Source: Chloranthus sessilifolius (lineage: Eukaryota > Streptophyta > Magnoliopsida > Chloranthales > Chloranthaceae). From it: a stretch of DNA of 64,000 nucleotides. The notes under the pieces are model-generated. The model did not search any database, was not told the DNA's origin, and saw only the letters and a list, made by a program, of their open reading frames with translations. The stretch is from NCBI GenBank assembly GCA_021018995.1, contig CM037587.1, positions 89,153,251 through 89,217,250 of the forward strand, given 5' to 3'. Position numbers and translations under genes: made by a program. This document shows, in pieces, positions 1 through 10,575 of the stretch. Numbering within the stretch: the stretch's first letter is position 1; each line of letters begins with the position of its first letter.

Positions 1-2598
1 GTGAGGTAAGTACTGATAAGATGGTTACATGACTGCTTAAGGACCCTATAAAAGAGGCCATCATTTTAAAGCCAAGTAGCCAAAAAGCATCCCTAGATGT
101 TTATGCCCTTTTTCTACCCAATTCGAGCCTCTAGCCTTTCCTTCATTAACCCCTCCCAGAAAAAGGAAAAATGTGTGTATATACCAACAAAAAAAAGAGA
201 GAAAAAGAGTTATCATTGAAATTTTTAAAAAAATCATAAAAGCAAAATCCCAAAAAGAGAGTCTGAAAAAAGTAAAAAGAATAAAAAATAGAAAAAAAAA
301 TGGGATAGAAAAATCATGGGGCATGTACAGTAAAAATCCCCCAAGGAAGAAGTGTATTACGGCAGCTGGAACCTAATCAAGAAAAACCTTTTCCTGAGAA
401 TACCTTCAAAATTCCTAACCTATCCCTTTCAACCCATGGTCATGATTTATCCCATAAGAAAGTCCTCTTTAAGGTCTACGAGCAGTCATGGTATCCGTTG
501 AGTCAGCACGAGCTAAGCTGAGAGACAACATAGAACTCCATCCAATCGGCTATGACGAAATTGACGTCCATGTCGTGACCTTTGAAATTGGAAAAAAAAA
601 AATACAAGCTTAAAGAAAAGTGGACATGGTGAAAACCTGAAAGGGCACTATAGGTAAAAAGAGCGAGCTTGTGCAAACTAGGTGAAAACTTGAAAAGGCA
701 CCTGGGATAAAAATGTATACCCATGGACGTAGTGAAAACCCGAAACGGCGCTACGGGTAAAAAAGAGGGCAATAACGGGCATGAAAAATACCCATATTGG
801 GCACTATGAGTAAAAATGTTCAAAGAAGAGAGAAAGAAAGAAAATCACTAGTTACTCCTTTGGTCACGTACAAATTACCTGGTCGCCAACTGGGCCGCAT
901 ATGTTAGCTCAAATCAGGTCCTTGCCAGGAATATCTTCATAACTACACTATCAAATGTATGACCCGAGGTAAGGATAAAAGGTTGATCCAATCCAAAGGG
1001 ATGGACGTTCCAACCTTGGAAAATTCTAGACCCCACTCAAGTCCGACTGTATGAATCGGTTCGGCTATGCTCAAAATGGGACCCGTTACTTCGCCTCATT
1101 GTTAAGGCATCAAACAAAAAAAAAAAGAATAAAACAAAGAAAAAACAACAAAAGGAAATCTAAAAATTCTAAAAAATAGTTACCCCTTCCATGTATATAT
1201 TTACAGCATCGTACTTCTATCTCAAAATGAAGAAAAAAAGAATAAAAAAATCTAAAAACAAAAATCCAAAAAATATATATATCTTGAAAAATGAAAAAGT
1301 GTAGGTAAAAAGTTTGCTTCTCCTTTTGTTAATTAGGATGCATATTTGTTACCTATATAAATAAAAAAGGGACTAACATTTTCTTGAGAATGTGCAAGAA
1401 CATCAAATGGTCCAAAGCTTCGAGGCAGGCAACCTCTCAGTCATGGGCAGAGCAGAGGAACCAACTCACAACTCACGTCGGTCTATCCAAGAAAAAAAAT
1501 GAAAAAAGCAATCATTTGAAAAAGGAAAAAAAGAAATTTATGATTTCGTTGTACTTTTTGTTACATACTCTCTACGCACATGCGTGCTTCAATACGATAA
1601 AATGTCAATATTTTTCCAACAACGTAGTTGTGCTAAATTAATATCCTAAGTAAAAGGTTCGCCTTAAATCTTGGGATCCTACTTCAAAGTAGGAGCGATA
1701 GTATCAATCCCGATCAAACAGTCAATGTTTCGATCAATTTGATTTCATCGCTAAATGAAATTACATATCAAACAACTATGTTCAAGCATGGATGCGGAAG
1801 GGATCTTTTCCCGTGTTTATTCTCGAGTGCAGAATTAAAATCTGCAGGTATCCCTATAAAGTGTACGTCTTACATCTGGGTATCCGTAAGATGGTCGTTT
1901 GTTCTCATAAATTATACCCGAGCGGGAACTGGGTTAGGACTTCCTTTCACCTTTATTATTTATCACCCCTAATGGGTCCATGTTTTTATATAGTTGATCC
2001 ATTTGTAAGATCATAGTCCAAAGTGGCACACACTCCCAAAAAGCATTGCGATATCAATATTCGCTGTGTTCAGGTAGTTATGCGAAATTAACTTTGGGAT
2101 TGATGATTTCCCTCAAACACTCTGAACCCTACCTCGTGTAGGGGCACCCATGGAAGATCAAATGGGGCAATCAATGCCTCATGAGATTAGATACAAACTA
2201 TTGGATCTTCGTGTCATTTCTTTATGCTAATCTTAAAGTATGGGTCGATCACCCTCCCGCTCCCGGGCTATTTTATTCAGAATGAAACTTAAACATTAAA
2301 CATCATTAATCATTTCACCATCTCGGTTATGCCCAGTAATGTTGCTAAGCGCTTGGAGACCGATAGTCTCAAGGAATGAACATTTTCCCAAGTGATGGGC
2401 TTCCGCTACTCTCCATCTCGAGTGACAGATGTTTTCCCAAGTGTTGGGCTTACGTCACTCTCCATATTTTTTGCTTTTTTTTTATGTTTGAGATTCATTT
2501 GGAATATAGTGGACCCGATGGCATTCACCTTCGGCCTCTTCAGATGTCTCTTTCTTTGACATGCGTTCATTAGTGATCGAATACCAAAGAGGAGCATC
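1..2598 (+). mobile_element. Tat-type gypsy element A, 3' non-coding internal part
   Basis: This stretch is collinear with 27411-30244, the region between the integrase frame and the 3' LTR of element B. The first 70 bases match the end of B's pol and the start of its trailer with scattered changes. No coding frame is credible: the open frames are A-rich, low-complexity or disrupted. A long non-coding spacer between pol and the 3' LTR is typical of the Tat clade of Ty3/gypsy elements. The left part of A (LTR, gag, pol) lies outside the window. Confidence 0.8.
620..820 (+). repeat. Minisatellite in the 3' trailer of element A
   Basis: About four imperfect copies of a roughly 50-base unit with the core gtgaaaacctgaaagggcac followed by a tract like tatgggtaaaaa. 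The corresponding array in element B lies at about 28055-28255. Presence at the same place in both elements shows the array predates their split. Confidence 0.7.
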
Positions 2599-2944
2599 TG
2601 TAGACACCCAAATTTGGCCCAAGGCTCGATTGACCCATACTTCGAGAAAGGTTTACCCTCAAGTTTTTTAAGGCATTTTCAAAACCCTTATGAATCATCT
2701 CAAAACCATTAGAAATCATCCCAAACCCTTAAAACCCTTCCCGAACCCTTAGAAAGCTCAACCAGAATAGTGGTTGTAAAGAGGAGTGCCAAAGTTTACA
2801 CAGACCTCTTATGGAGTTGAGTCTAATACCACTAGAAATAATATGTTCTTAGCTTTCCAACGAGCCAAGAATCACCTTCATCTGAGTTATATATTAAAAG
2901 TTATGGCATTTTGAAAAATGTGAAAAAGTACAGGATTTTACACT

Positions 2945-3012
2945 TGCATATATAAAGTATATACTAGCCAAAAATCCCCAGATTTAGCCTAGCGTATACT
3001 TTATATATGCAA
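2945..3012. repeat. Inverted repeat in the U3 part of LTR A
   Basis: A 17-base arm (gcatatataaagtatac) is followed about 30 bases later by its exact reverse complement. The same position in the other LTR copies holds palindromes of different sequence (see 17216-17395, 18519-18690 and 30619-30711). Confidence 0.75.
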
Positions 3013-3725
3013 GGCCAAATTAGTCTTCTTCCAGCCTGAGAATGAACTTCTTTGGCCCAAAAATGAGTTTTTTGCTTTTGGGGGTTTGACTTATAGACCA
3101 TCTCGGACTTCGGGGTTTGTTTCTTTAAGACCCTAGTACCCCCACTAGCTCTCTTTATCACCCTTTTGCCATTCAAGTCATCACCCATAATCTACCATTA
3201 AAACTCAATTCCCACCTATCCAAGCTCCCAAAAAGCAAAAAACCTTAGATTTTCTATTACCTAATTCCTAAACCCAATTAAAACTTAAAAACCTCCCTAA
3301 TCCTCCCTTCCTCTATAAATAGAGAGCCACCCCCCTTGTTTAAGGTATCTTTTGAAATTTCCAAGAGAAGAAACTCTATTAATTTTCTCCCTCATTTGCC
3401 TAGATCTAAGTTTTTTCCAAAGCTTAAAGCTTTAACCCATCAAAACCATCATTCCTAACCATCAATCCTTCAAAGCCTTAGAAGTTAGAACCCTTCTCTA
3501 ACCTATAGTGCTATCAGAAGCTCATCAGTATCACTCTCGCTCGAAGATCCACAACGGTGCTACAAGGGCTCGAGAGCTCTAACTCTCCCCTCTATTCCTC
3601 TACCTTCTTTGTTTTTCCTCTATCCAAGAATTGATCCATTACGCCGCCAAAATTTTTGCGAGCGCGAAGGGCTCAATAGGATCGAAGTGCCTTTAAGCAA
3701 GGGGAAGTGCCGCTTATTTTTCCCT

Positions 3726-3728
<3 letters not shown>

Positions 3729-3801
<73 letters not shown>
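3729..3801. repeat. (TA)n(TG)n microsatellite
   Basis: About 44 bases of alternating TA followed by about 28 bases of alternating TG inside LTR A. The other LTR copies lack it, so it expanded after insertion of A. The overlapping open frames are repeat artefacts. Confidence 0.95.
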
Positions 3802-3804
<3 letters not shown>

Positions 3805-4074
3805 ATACACGTAAACATAAACTTAGCCATAGTAGAGACCGCTTACGAGCGGGTTGATCGGGGTGCCTAACACCTTCTTGATCGATAACCGAAGCCCCTA
3901 CCCAAGAGCCTTTGGCCAAAATCGGTAAATCGGAGTCATATTTTTACACTTTAGTGCTCATATATCAATTTTGAGATATCCTGGGTCACCAAAAGCTCCA
4001 GGTGGTGACTCCATCCCTGACTTCTTTTAGTGAGCGCATCGTCACGACGGATTAATAAAATCCACGATTGCACA

Positions 4075-4950
4075 CTTCTTTAGGATGGTTAGATCATCCC
4101 TGACTTTAGTTGGTTCGATGTCAAGGACGTGAGATGGATCAAGCAAGTTCTTGAGTAACATAGATACATTGAACACATTATGAATACCGACAAAGTGTGT
4201 CAAAAGTGAAATTTGGTAAGCCACCTTGCGGATGCGATCAGTGATGACAAAGGATCCCACGTATCTCGGACTTAATTTTCCCCGCATTCCAAAACGCATG
4301 ATTCCTTTAGTCAATGACGCACGGATGAAAACCAAATCTCCAATCTCAAATTCTATCAAGCATCTTCTGTTGTTGGCATAGGCTTTCTGATGATCCTGAG
4401 CTTCTTTAAACTTCTGTCGAATAATTCTAACCGTTTAATTGTGCTTTATATAAGTTCTGGCCTAAGCATCTTCCTTTCACCAGCCTCGTCCCAATAAGGA
4501 GGTGTTCTATAGCTTCGGCCATAAAGAGCTTCAAAATGTGACATTTCGATGCTTGCCTGAAACCTACTGTTATAATAAAACTCAATTAAAGGAAGGTGGT
4601 CATCACAATTACCCCAAAAATCTAACTTGCAGGCTTGAAGCATGTCTTCTACGATCTGACTAACTCTTTCGGTCTACCCATCAGTTTCTAAATGGAAGGT
4701 TGTACTGAAATCTAGTCTCGTACTCATTGCTTCTTAAAATTTCTTCCAATGCTATGAGGTAAACTTCGTGTCTCTATCAAAAATAATACTCACAGGGACC
4801 CCACGGAGTTTGACTATTTCCTTCAGGTACGTCTCAACAAGTTTATCCCCACTATCGATATTCTTGAAAGGTAAAAAGTACGCTGACTTAGCCAATCAAT
4901 CTACAATAACCCAATTGGCATTGTGCTTCCTTGAGGATCTCGTTCTGTAA
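4075..4950 (-). pseudogene. Integrase C-terminal part of element D (broken)
   Basis: The minus-strand frame from 4359 to about 4080 gives FEIGDLVFIRASLTKG, followed by KLSPRYVGSFVI and FNVSMLLKNLLDPSHVLD. This is the GPY/F-type integrase tail found in plant chromoviruses (a region like VGDFVFLKVSPTKG then KLSPRYIGPFEI). The last codons before the apparent stop at 4042 come from LTR A, not from the element. Upstream (4446-4643) the fragment reading DFWGNCDDHLPLIEFYYN corresponds to the end of the catalytic core. Most of the core with its D,D residues is absent or scrambled. Confidence 0.75.
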
Positions 4951-5820
4951 GGTTGCAACATCGGGAAGGTACAATCTATCTTTGAATAGGAGAGTCCCAT
5001 CGACACTCACGAAAAAATCCACTTTAGGGCCCTCGGCTAACTGTCCCACAATCTTGGAAACTTTGCGATCTAGGGGCTGCTCAGTTTTGATACGGTCAAC
5101 AAAGGTAGGTTTGACCATCATACTAGCTAGATACACTCATTCACCGACTCTATCAAATCGCACATCCAACTTAGCAATCTCATCGAGCGGCATCCAAGCT
5201 TTCAGATGTGCTAGTAGTCCTGAGGATTTCTGACTTAGATCATTAGCAACTATGTTTGCTTTACCCGGATAGTAATTAATCAAACAATCATAGTCCTTCA
5301 TGTACTCAATCCATCGTCTCTACCTCAAGTTCAGATCCTTTTGAGAGAATAAATATTTGAGACTCTTGTGGTCCGTGTAGATCTTGAAGGTCTCACCATA
5401 TAAATAGTGCTACCAAATTTTAAGAGAAAAGATGACTACTGCCAACTGAAAATCAGGAACCAGATAGTTCTTCTCATGTGTTTTCAACTATCTCGAGTCA
5501 TACGCAATAACTCTCTTACATTGCTCCAACAAACATCCAAGTCTCTGGCGTGAGGCATCCATGCAAACTTCATAATCACCAGAACCAGAAGGTAAAGTGA
5601 GTATGGGAGCTGTCGTGAGCTTCTACTTCATTAAGTTAAAATTCTGCTCACACTGATTGGTCCACTCAAACTTGTTGTTCTTACGGGTTAGCATAGTGAG
5701 CGGTAGTGCCAAACGAGAAAATCCTTCCATGAATTTACGATAATATCCGATTAAGCTGAGAAAACTTCTCACTTTGGTGACATTCTTCGGTGCTTGCCAC
5801 TTTGCGACAACTTCAATTTT
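4950..5820 (-). pseudogene. RNase H and linker of element D (broken)
   Basis: Fragments read TDHKSLKYLFSQKDLNLR and RRWIEYMKDYDCLINYYPGK, the end of the RNase H domain of a gypsy pol. Upstream, a stretch like QCEQNFNLMK is the RT-RNase H connection. Several stops lie within a few hundred bases. The downstream part (4888-5136) is the spacer before the integrase zinc finger. Confidence 0.75.
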
Positions 5821-6354
5821 TTATGGATCCATATAAATCCCTACTATAGAAATCACATGACCCAAGAAAGCTACCTTCTCAACCCAAATTTCACACTTGC
5901 TCAATTTCACGTACAACTTGTGCTCACGTAGAGTCCATAGAATAATACAAAGGTGGTCCTTATGAGCTTTTTTTGTGCGAGAATAAATAAAAATATCATC
6001 AATGAACATGATGACATAAACTCTCTAAATACGCGGTTCCTTAAGTCCATAAATACGGCAGGCACATTCGTGTGTCCAAAAGGCATAATAAGACACTCGT
6101 AGTGTCCATGCCTTATCCCAAAAGCAGTCTTCAGAATATCTTCTGCTCTGACTTTCAATTGATGATATCCAAACCTAAGATCTATCTCTGAAAAGTAAAT
6201 AACACCATGCAGCTAATCAAATAGGTCATCGATACGAGGAAGAGGGTATCGATTTTCACAGTCACATTATTCAGCTACCGGTAGTCAATATAGAATCTCA
6301 TCGAGCCATCTTTCTTCTTTACGAATAAGACCGGTGCTCTCCATGGCGACTCAC
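5821..6354 (-). pseudogene. Reverse transcriptase of element D (broken)
   Basis: Minus-strand frames give [20 protein letters not shown] and [20 protein letters not shown]. The first matches the RT block TRYGHYEFLVMPFGLTNAP and the second contains the catalytic FIDD box, still intact. The upstream block [19 protein letters not shown] is at the E junction. Stops and a frameshift between the two blocks make it inactive. Confidence 0.85.
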
Positions 6355-8821
6355 TGTTGGGGATTCTGAGTGTGCTTACTTTATTGGTTGGTGATAAAAA
6401 CAATTTAAAATCAAGGAAAGAGTAAAACGGGGGATGAAATCAGCACAACTAAGAAGTCCTAGACCTGCAAGATACAGGGTCCATTGTGGCAAGTTTTGAT
6501 AAGTAAGAGTTTGTCCCACAGGGAAAGATGATCCACAGCTCCAAGGGAGTCATCTCTAGTAGTCCTTCCAGATCTGACTACAGATCTGGCAATCCTTAAG
6601 GGAAGGGAGTTTAAGGTCACTTAGTTTACAGATCCTAAGGTAGCCTAATGTCTAAACTACAGAAAGGGTTAAGAGGATGGATGGAGTGTGGAAAATAAAT
6701 ATAAAAGGATGAGAAGTATGTTATTGAGCCTAGATCAGAGGAGTTTTGTAACTCAGATTCAGATCTGATGTTATAGAAATCTTGTCCAATGGCTACGTTA
6801 TCACCACTGAGGAGAAAGGATCCAACCCATCTCTCTGCCATGATTCAATCCCTTAAGGTTATAACCTGTCCACTCAAATGGTCACAGACTATCCCATAGG
6901 GGAACCACAATCCAGGGATGGGTCAAAACAAGTTAATCATTGTAGGCACTATTTCATCCAGGCTACCAGCTCAAGAATCCATAGGGAACCTCAACCTCTA
7001 AAGCTCTATGTGTGGGGCTAAGGCTGTATAGGACCATAATAGCCTAGACATATAGAACCAGCAAGAGATTGAGTACAACCTTCGATCTAGTTGTCCATTG
7101 CTTGAGTGAGGCTACAATGGTCCAGTCACAAGCCTATAATCTTTATAACCATATCAGATCTAACATCTGATAGCGGATCTGTATAAATATAGGGGAGTCT
7201 GCCTCTGTACAATCTCCCACCAGGCTAATACAAGCTCAGGTGCAAAGAAGAAGGATCCATCTTGGATCGGTGGATTAGAATCACCCTAAGGCTATAACCT
7301 TTCCACTTGAATGGTCACAGATTATCCCAGAGGCTATCCTCCTCACGGAGCTCAAGACAAAATAAGAATATTGCTGCCACCACCATGGTCACAAGGCTAC
7401 CAGCTCAAGCTCCCATGGGGATTTCAGATCTAGTGGGTCCTGTGGTGGGGCTAAGGCTGTATATGACCATGATAGCCTGCATAATACGTGTCACTTGGAT
7501 CTGAAAGTGGGTCTTATTAATCACCTCTCCATTGCTTAAATCACGCCAAAGCAATGGTGACCTTGCACGAGCGAATCATATTCAAACATAAATCCCACAA
7601 AGTACAAATCCTATTACAAAACTTCCATTAAACTAGTTCAAAATGCATACAAAGACATAGCCAGCAAGTGTTGGACTATGGAGAGAAGGAAAAAGAAAAA
7701 GAAAACTACTTACAGCTACAAAAGAAAAGAAAAACGATCTCAGATCAAATCTCCAAGAGATGAGAAGTGTTCCCAGATTTGTTCTAAGATTTTCCAGGAT
7801 GTCTAAACCTAAGCTAAGTATGGGTTTATATAGCAGTGGTGTGGCAGCGTATTAGGGTTAGGAAACCCTCACGTGGCCTAATAATGATCCTTGGATGCCT
7901 AAAGGCACGTGCACGGAGATTTAAGCATGGGAGTGCATGCCCTAATCGCTAGAAATTCCCAGAAGGTCCTCTGCTGAAGAGATGGAAGTTGAAGTTCAGA
8001 GCTTCGCTAGGTAGCTATTGTTTCCCAGACTTGTTGTGTGGTAGCTCTTGCTCTTCAGGAGGATGGTTTGACATTGAAGCTTCAACCGTTGCGAGGTTGC
8101 CTTGGTTTGCTCTTCAGGCAGTCGCGCGATAGAGAATTACACTCTCATTGGATTGGGCTTCGCGAGGTTGAGTAGACATCAAAGCCTCAGATGTCGCGGG
8201 GTTGGAGTTCACGCAGTTGCGAGGTAGCTGTGCATTCGCTGGGTTAATCTTCGCGAGGATGGCTCTGTCTTCGCAAGGATGCTTTCTTCTTGAATAGCGC
8301 GAGAACTGTGCGAGGAGTTCTCTTCTTCTAATATTTGCATCCCGCGGCTACTGCGAGACAGTTGTGCGAAGCGTCTTCTAAAGCTCTCTCTCCTCAGCCA
8401 TTCTGAGCGAACTGTGCGAGGTTGAGAGAGGTCTGCTTTTAACTATGCGAGACTATGCGATGTGTTCTACTCTTGAGCTTCGCGAGAGCTGCGCGAGTTT
8501 GTACTTCTGAAGCTCTTCAGTCACTCAACTGCGCGAGAAGTTGTTGTAAAGTCTTGAGAAGCTCAGTTGAACTGTGCAAGGCATATTTCTCCTGAATCCT
8601 CTAAAGCTTGGGTCAGCTGCGCGAGGCTCATTTCAGGTCTGGATTCAGAGTTCATCCTTCTGAGAGACTTCTGGTGCCAAAACAGGCTCCTTAGCAGGAT
8701 TCCTGGCCGTATTTCACTGCTGATTATTACCTACATAAAACAGTTAACAAGAACTTATTAGATGGCTAAGAGTCTAATCAAAGGTTAAGGGGTGAAAAGT
8801 GGTACTTTTCAGGTCTTAACA
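6355..8821 (-). mobile_element. Solo LTR E of the F family, inserted in element D
   Basis: This is the reverse complement of the LTRs of element F (32673-34716 and 43043-45490). On the plus strand it starts TGTTGGGGATT and ends CAGGTCTTAACA, so on its own strand it has TG...CA ends. Flanking 5-mers are ctcac (6350-6354) and cttac (8822-8826), a target duplication with one mismatch. The RT frame of D breaks exactly here, between the protease-side spacer and the block [20 protein letters not shown]-like ctatataaaccc on the minus strand lies near 7821-7834. No internal region is present: a solo LTR left by LTR-LTR recombination. Confidence 0.9.
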
Positions 8822-8826
8822 CTTAC

Positions 8827-9400
8827 TACAATGGATAAATTCCTTTTCATATAACTCATGCAACTGAATCTCTAATTCCTCCAATTCTGTTGGTGACATT
8901 CGGTATGAAACTTTCTCAATCAGTAGGGTACCAGGCGCAAGATCAATCTTGAACTCTACCTCTCGGCCAAGTAGAAGCCTAGGTAATTCTTCTAAAAAAC
9001 ATCGACAATCACTATCAAGTGTAGAAAGTAGGGATGCTCCTCCCCTTTTAATACCACAAAACTTGAATGAAGGATTTCCAATCGGTCGAAAGACGACTAC
9101 TTTAGAAAAGCAATTTGTAGAGGCGTGATAAGCTGCTAATCAATCCATGTCGAGGATTATGTCGAAGTCTTGGAATTCGAGTATCATAAGATCTACGTGT
9201 AACTCATGTGTCCCAATTACTGAGATCGTAGCTTTGTAAACTTTAGATGCCACCATTACTTCTCTTGACGGCATAAAAAATGCACTCGAGTAAAGTAAAC
9301 ATTCACCCAGCTTGTACCTCTTGACGCACTTGGTACAAGGTTCATACAGAACATAATGGCGTTGTTGGGTATGAGTAGGGGTTGCAATTTTCTTATTCTA
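8827..9400 (-). pseudogene. Aspartic protease region of element D (broken)
   Basis: The minus-strand frame gives DFDIILDMD, a stop, then LAAYHAS, corresponding to the conserved FDVILGMDWL..YHA segment after the protease active site. The stop replaces the tryptophan codon. It is followed by LAPGTLLIEKVSYRMSP, the linker leading into RT (usually PGT.PISKAPYRMAP). Confidence 0.8.
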
Positions 9401-10482
9401 GGGAGCTAAGGCATTAATGGGATATGTCGTACCTACAACCATTCTCGAAATAAGTTGAGCAGTGGTCGCCCCTAGATGGGTGTAACCTGACGAAGGTGCA
9501 AATCTCTGATAACAGGAGATAGGAGTGGCTCTCTGAAATGGGCGAATCTGAGAGTACGGCACGAATCGCTGCAGTCTCTATACCGGTGCATGTCAAGAAG
9601 GAGGTGCTCTCGGAGTGACGGACGAAGGTCCTTCCCGAATTAGTTTACCCCTCTGAGCTGCCTGGTGGGCTACATGTTGAGCACGCATCTCTTCGTTTTC
9701 CTATTCCTAGATATGAGCTCGTTCCAGAAGCTCTCCATAAATTGAAATTTTCATTGTCGCGACTCTACTCCTGATATTGGGGTTGAGTCCCTTTTGAAAG
9801 TGATAACACTTCTCAGCTTCATCGCCTACCAACATAAAGGTGAATCGAGAGAGTCGATCAAACTTAGCCTTATATTCAGTCACGAACTTGGTTCCTGGCT
9901 GTAAAGTCAAGAACTCACTCTTCTTCAGAGTCTTTGTGGCATCTGAGAAGCACTTGCTATAAAACACTTATCTAAATTACTGCCAAGTTCAATGCTCTTC
10001 TTCTTGTCTATTCGCCAAACCTTTGGCTAGCATCAACCAACTCTGTGCATCTCCTTTTAGACACATCACGACATAAGGTACTTTCTCATTTTCGGTGGGC
10101 ATAGAAACTTTGAAGATTTTCTCCATCTGGGTGATCCAATCATCGACGATATCTGGATCCAACTGATCTTAGGAACTTTGGAGGTCGGGCCCTGCTAAAG
10201 GTCACGTACCCATTGTGATTATTATTCTCAAACCGAGGCGGTGGTGTAACCTGACTGCAGTGAGCAGGATTGTTCAATTGCTGGGCAATAAGGTCGTGAT
10301 AAGTCTTTGTTAGCTACTCCAGGTGTTGGTTGAAGGATCGGTCCTGCAGTCTCCTGCTAATGAGACTCATTCAACTGGACCACATGTTGTTGTGCGGCCG
10401 TTAACTCGCGCAACATATGCGCTATCTCTCTTTCTTCTCGTTGAGAGGAAGATCCCTCACCAATCCTTCGCAGAGGCATCAT
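9401..10482 (-). pseudogene. Gag of element D (broken)
   Basis: An ATG at 10482 on the minus strand starts MPLRRIGEGSSSQREER. After several stops the clean segment 9707-9967 gives LQPGTKFVTEYKAKFDRLSR and KCYHFQKGLNP, the Retrotrans_gag family signature (family knowledge: LKQG..SV..YE.KF..L..). It lies directly downstream of the primer site. The zinc-knuckle part at about 9400-9650 is degenerate. Confidence 0.8.
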
Positions 10483-10560
10483 AATCTTGTTTTAAAAATT
10501 CTAAGACTTAAAAGTCGTAATAACTTAAGTCCATAAAGTCTAATAGGAAGAAAAGCCTAC

Positions 10561-10572
10561 GCTCTGATACCA
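10561..10572 (-). other. Primer-binding site of element D
   Basis: On the minus strand TGGTATCAGAGC, the standard plant primer site complementary to the 3' end of initiator tRNA-Met. It lies 3 bases from the LTR edge at 10576, fixing both the orientation and the LTR boundary. Confidence 0.9.
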
Positions 10573-10575
10573 CTC

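Larger units (their letters stand above)
2599..4074 (+). repeat. 3' LTR of Tat-type element A
   Basis: Starts TGTAGACACCC and ends GATTGCACA, giving the TG...CA ends expected of an LTR; 1476 bp. It aligns along its length with 16807 to about 18090 and with 30245-31721. A TATA-like ctataaatagag at 3313 sits at the same place in all three copies (17663, 30982). A private (TA)n(TG)n tract at 3729-3801 is absent from the other copies. The first 5 bases after the LTR (cttct, 4075-4079) should be the target duplication; its partner is outside the window. Confidence 0.85.

Noticed and set aside
3609..3919. Open frames with YIYI and CVCV runs on both strands
   Set aside because: Produced by the (TA)n(TG)n microsatellite in LTR A.
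4042..4079. Integrase frame of D continuing to a stop at 4042
   Set aside because: The last 11 codons belong to the LTR of element A; the frame is cut by the insertion.
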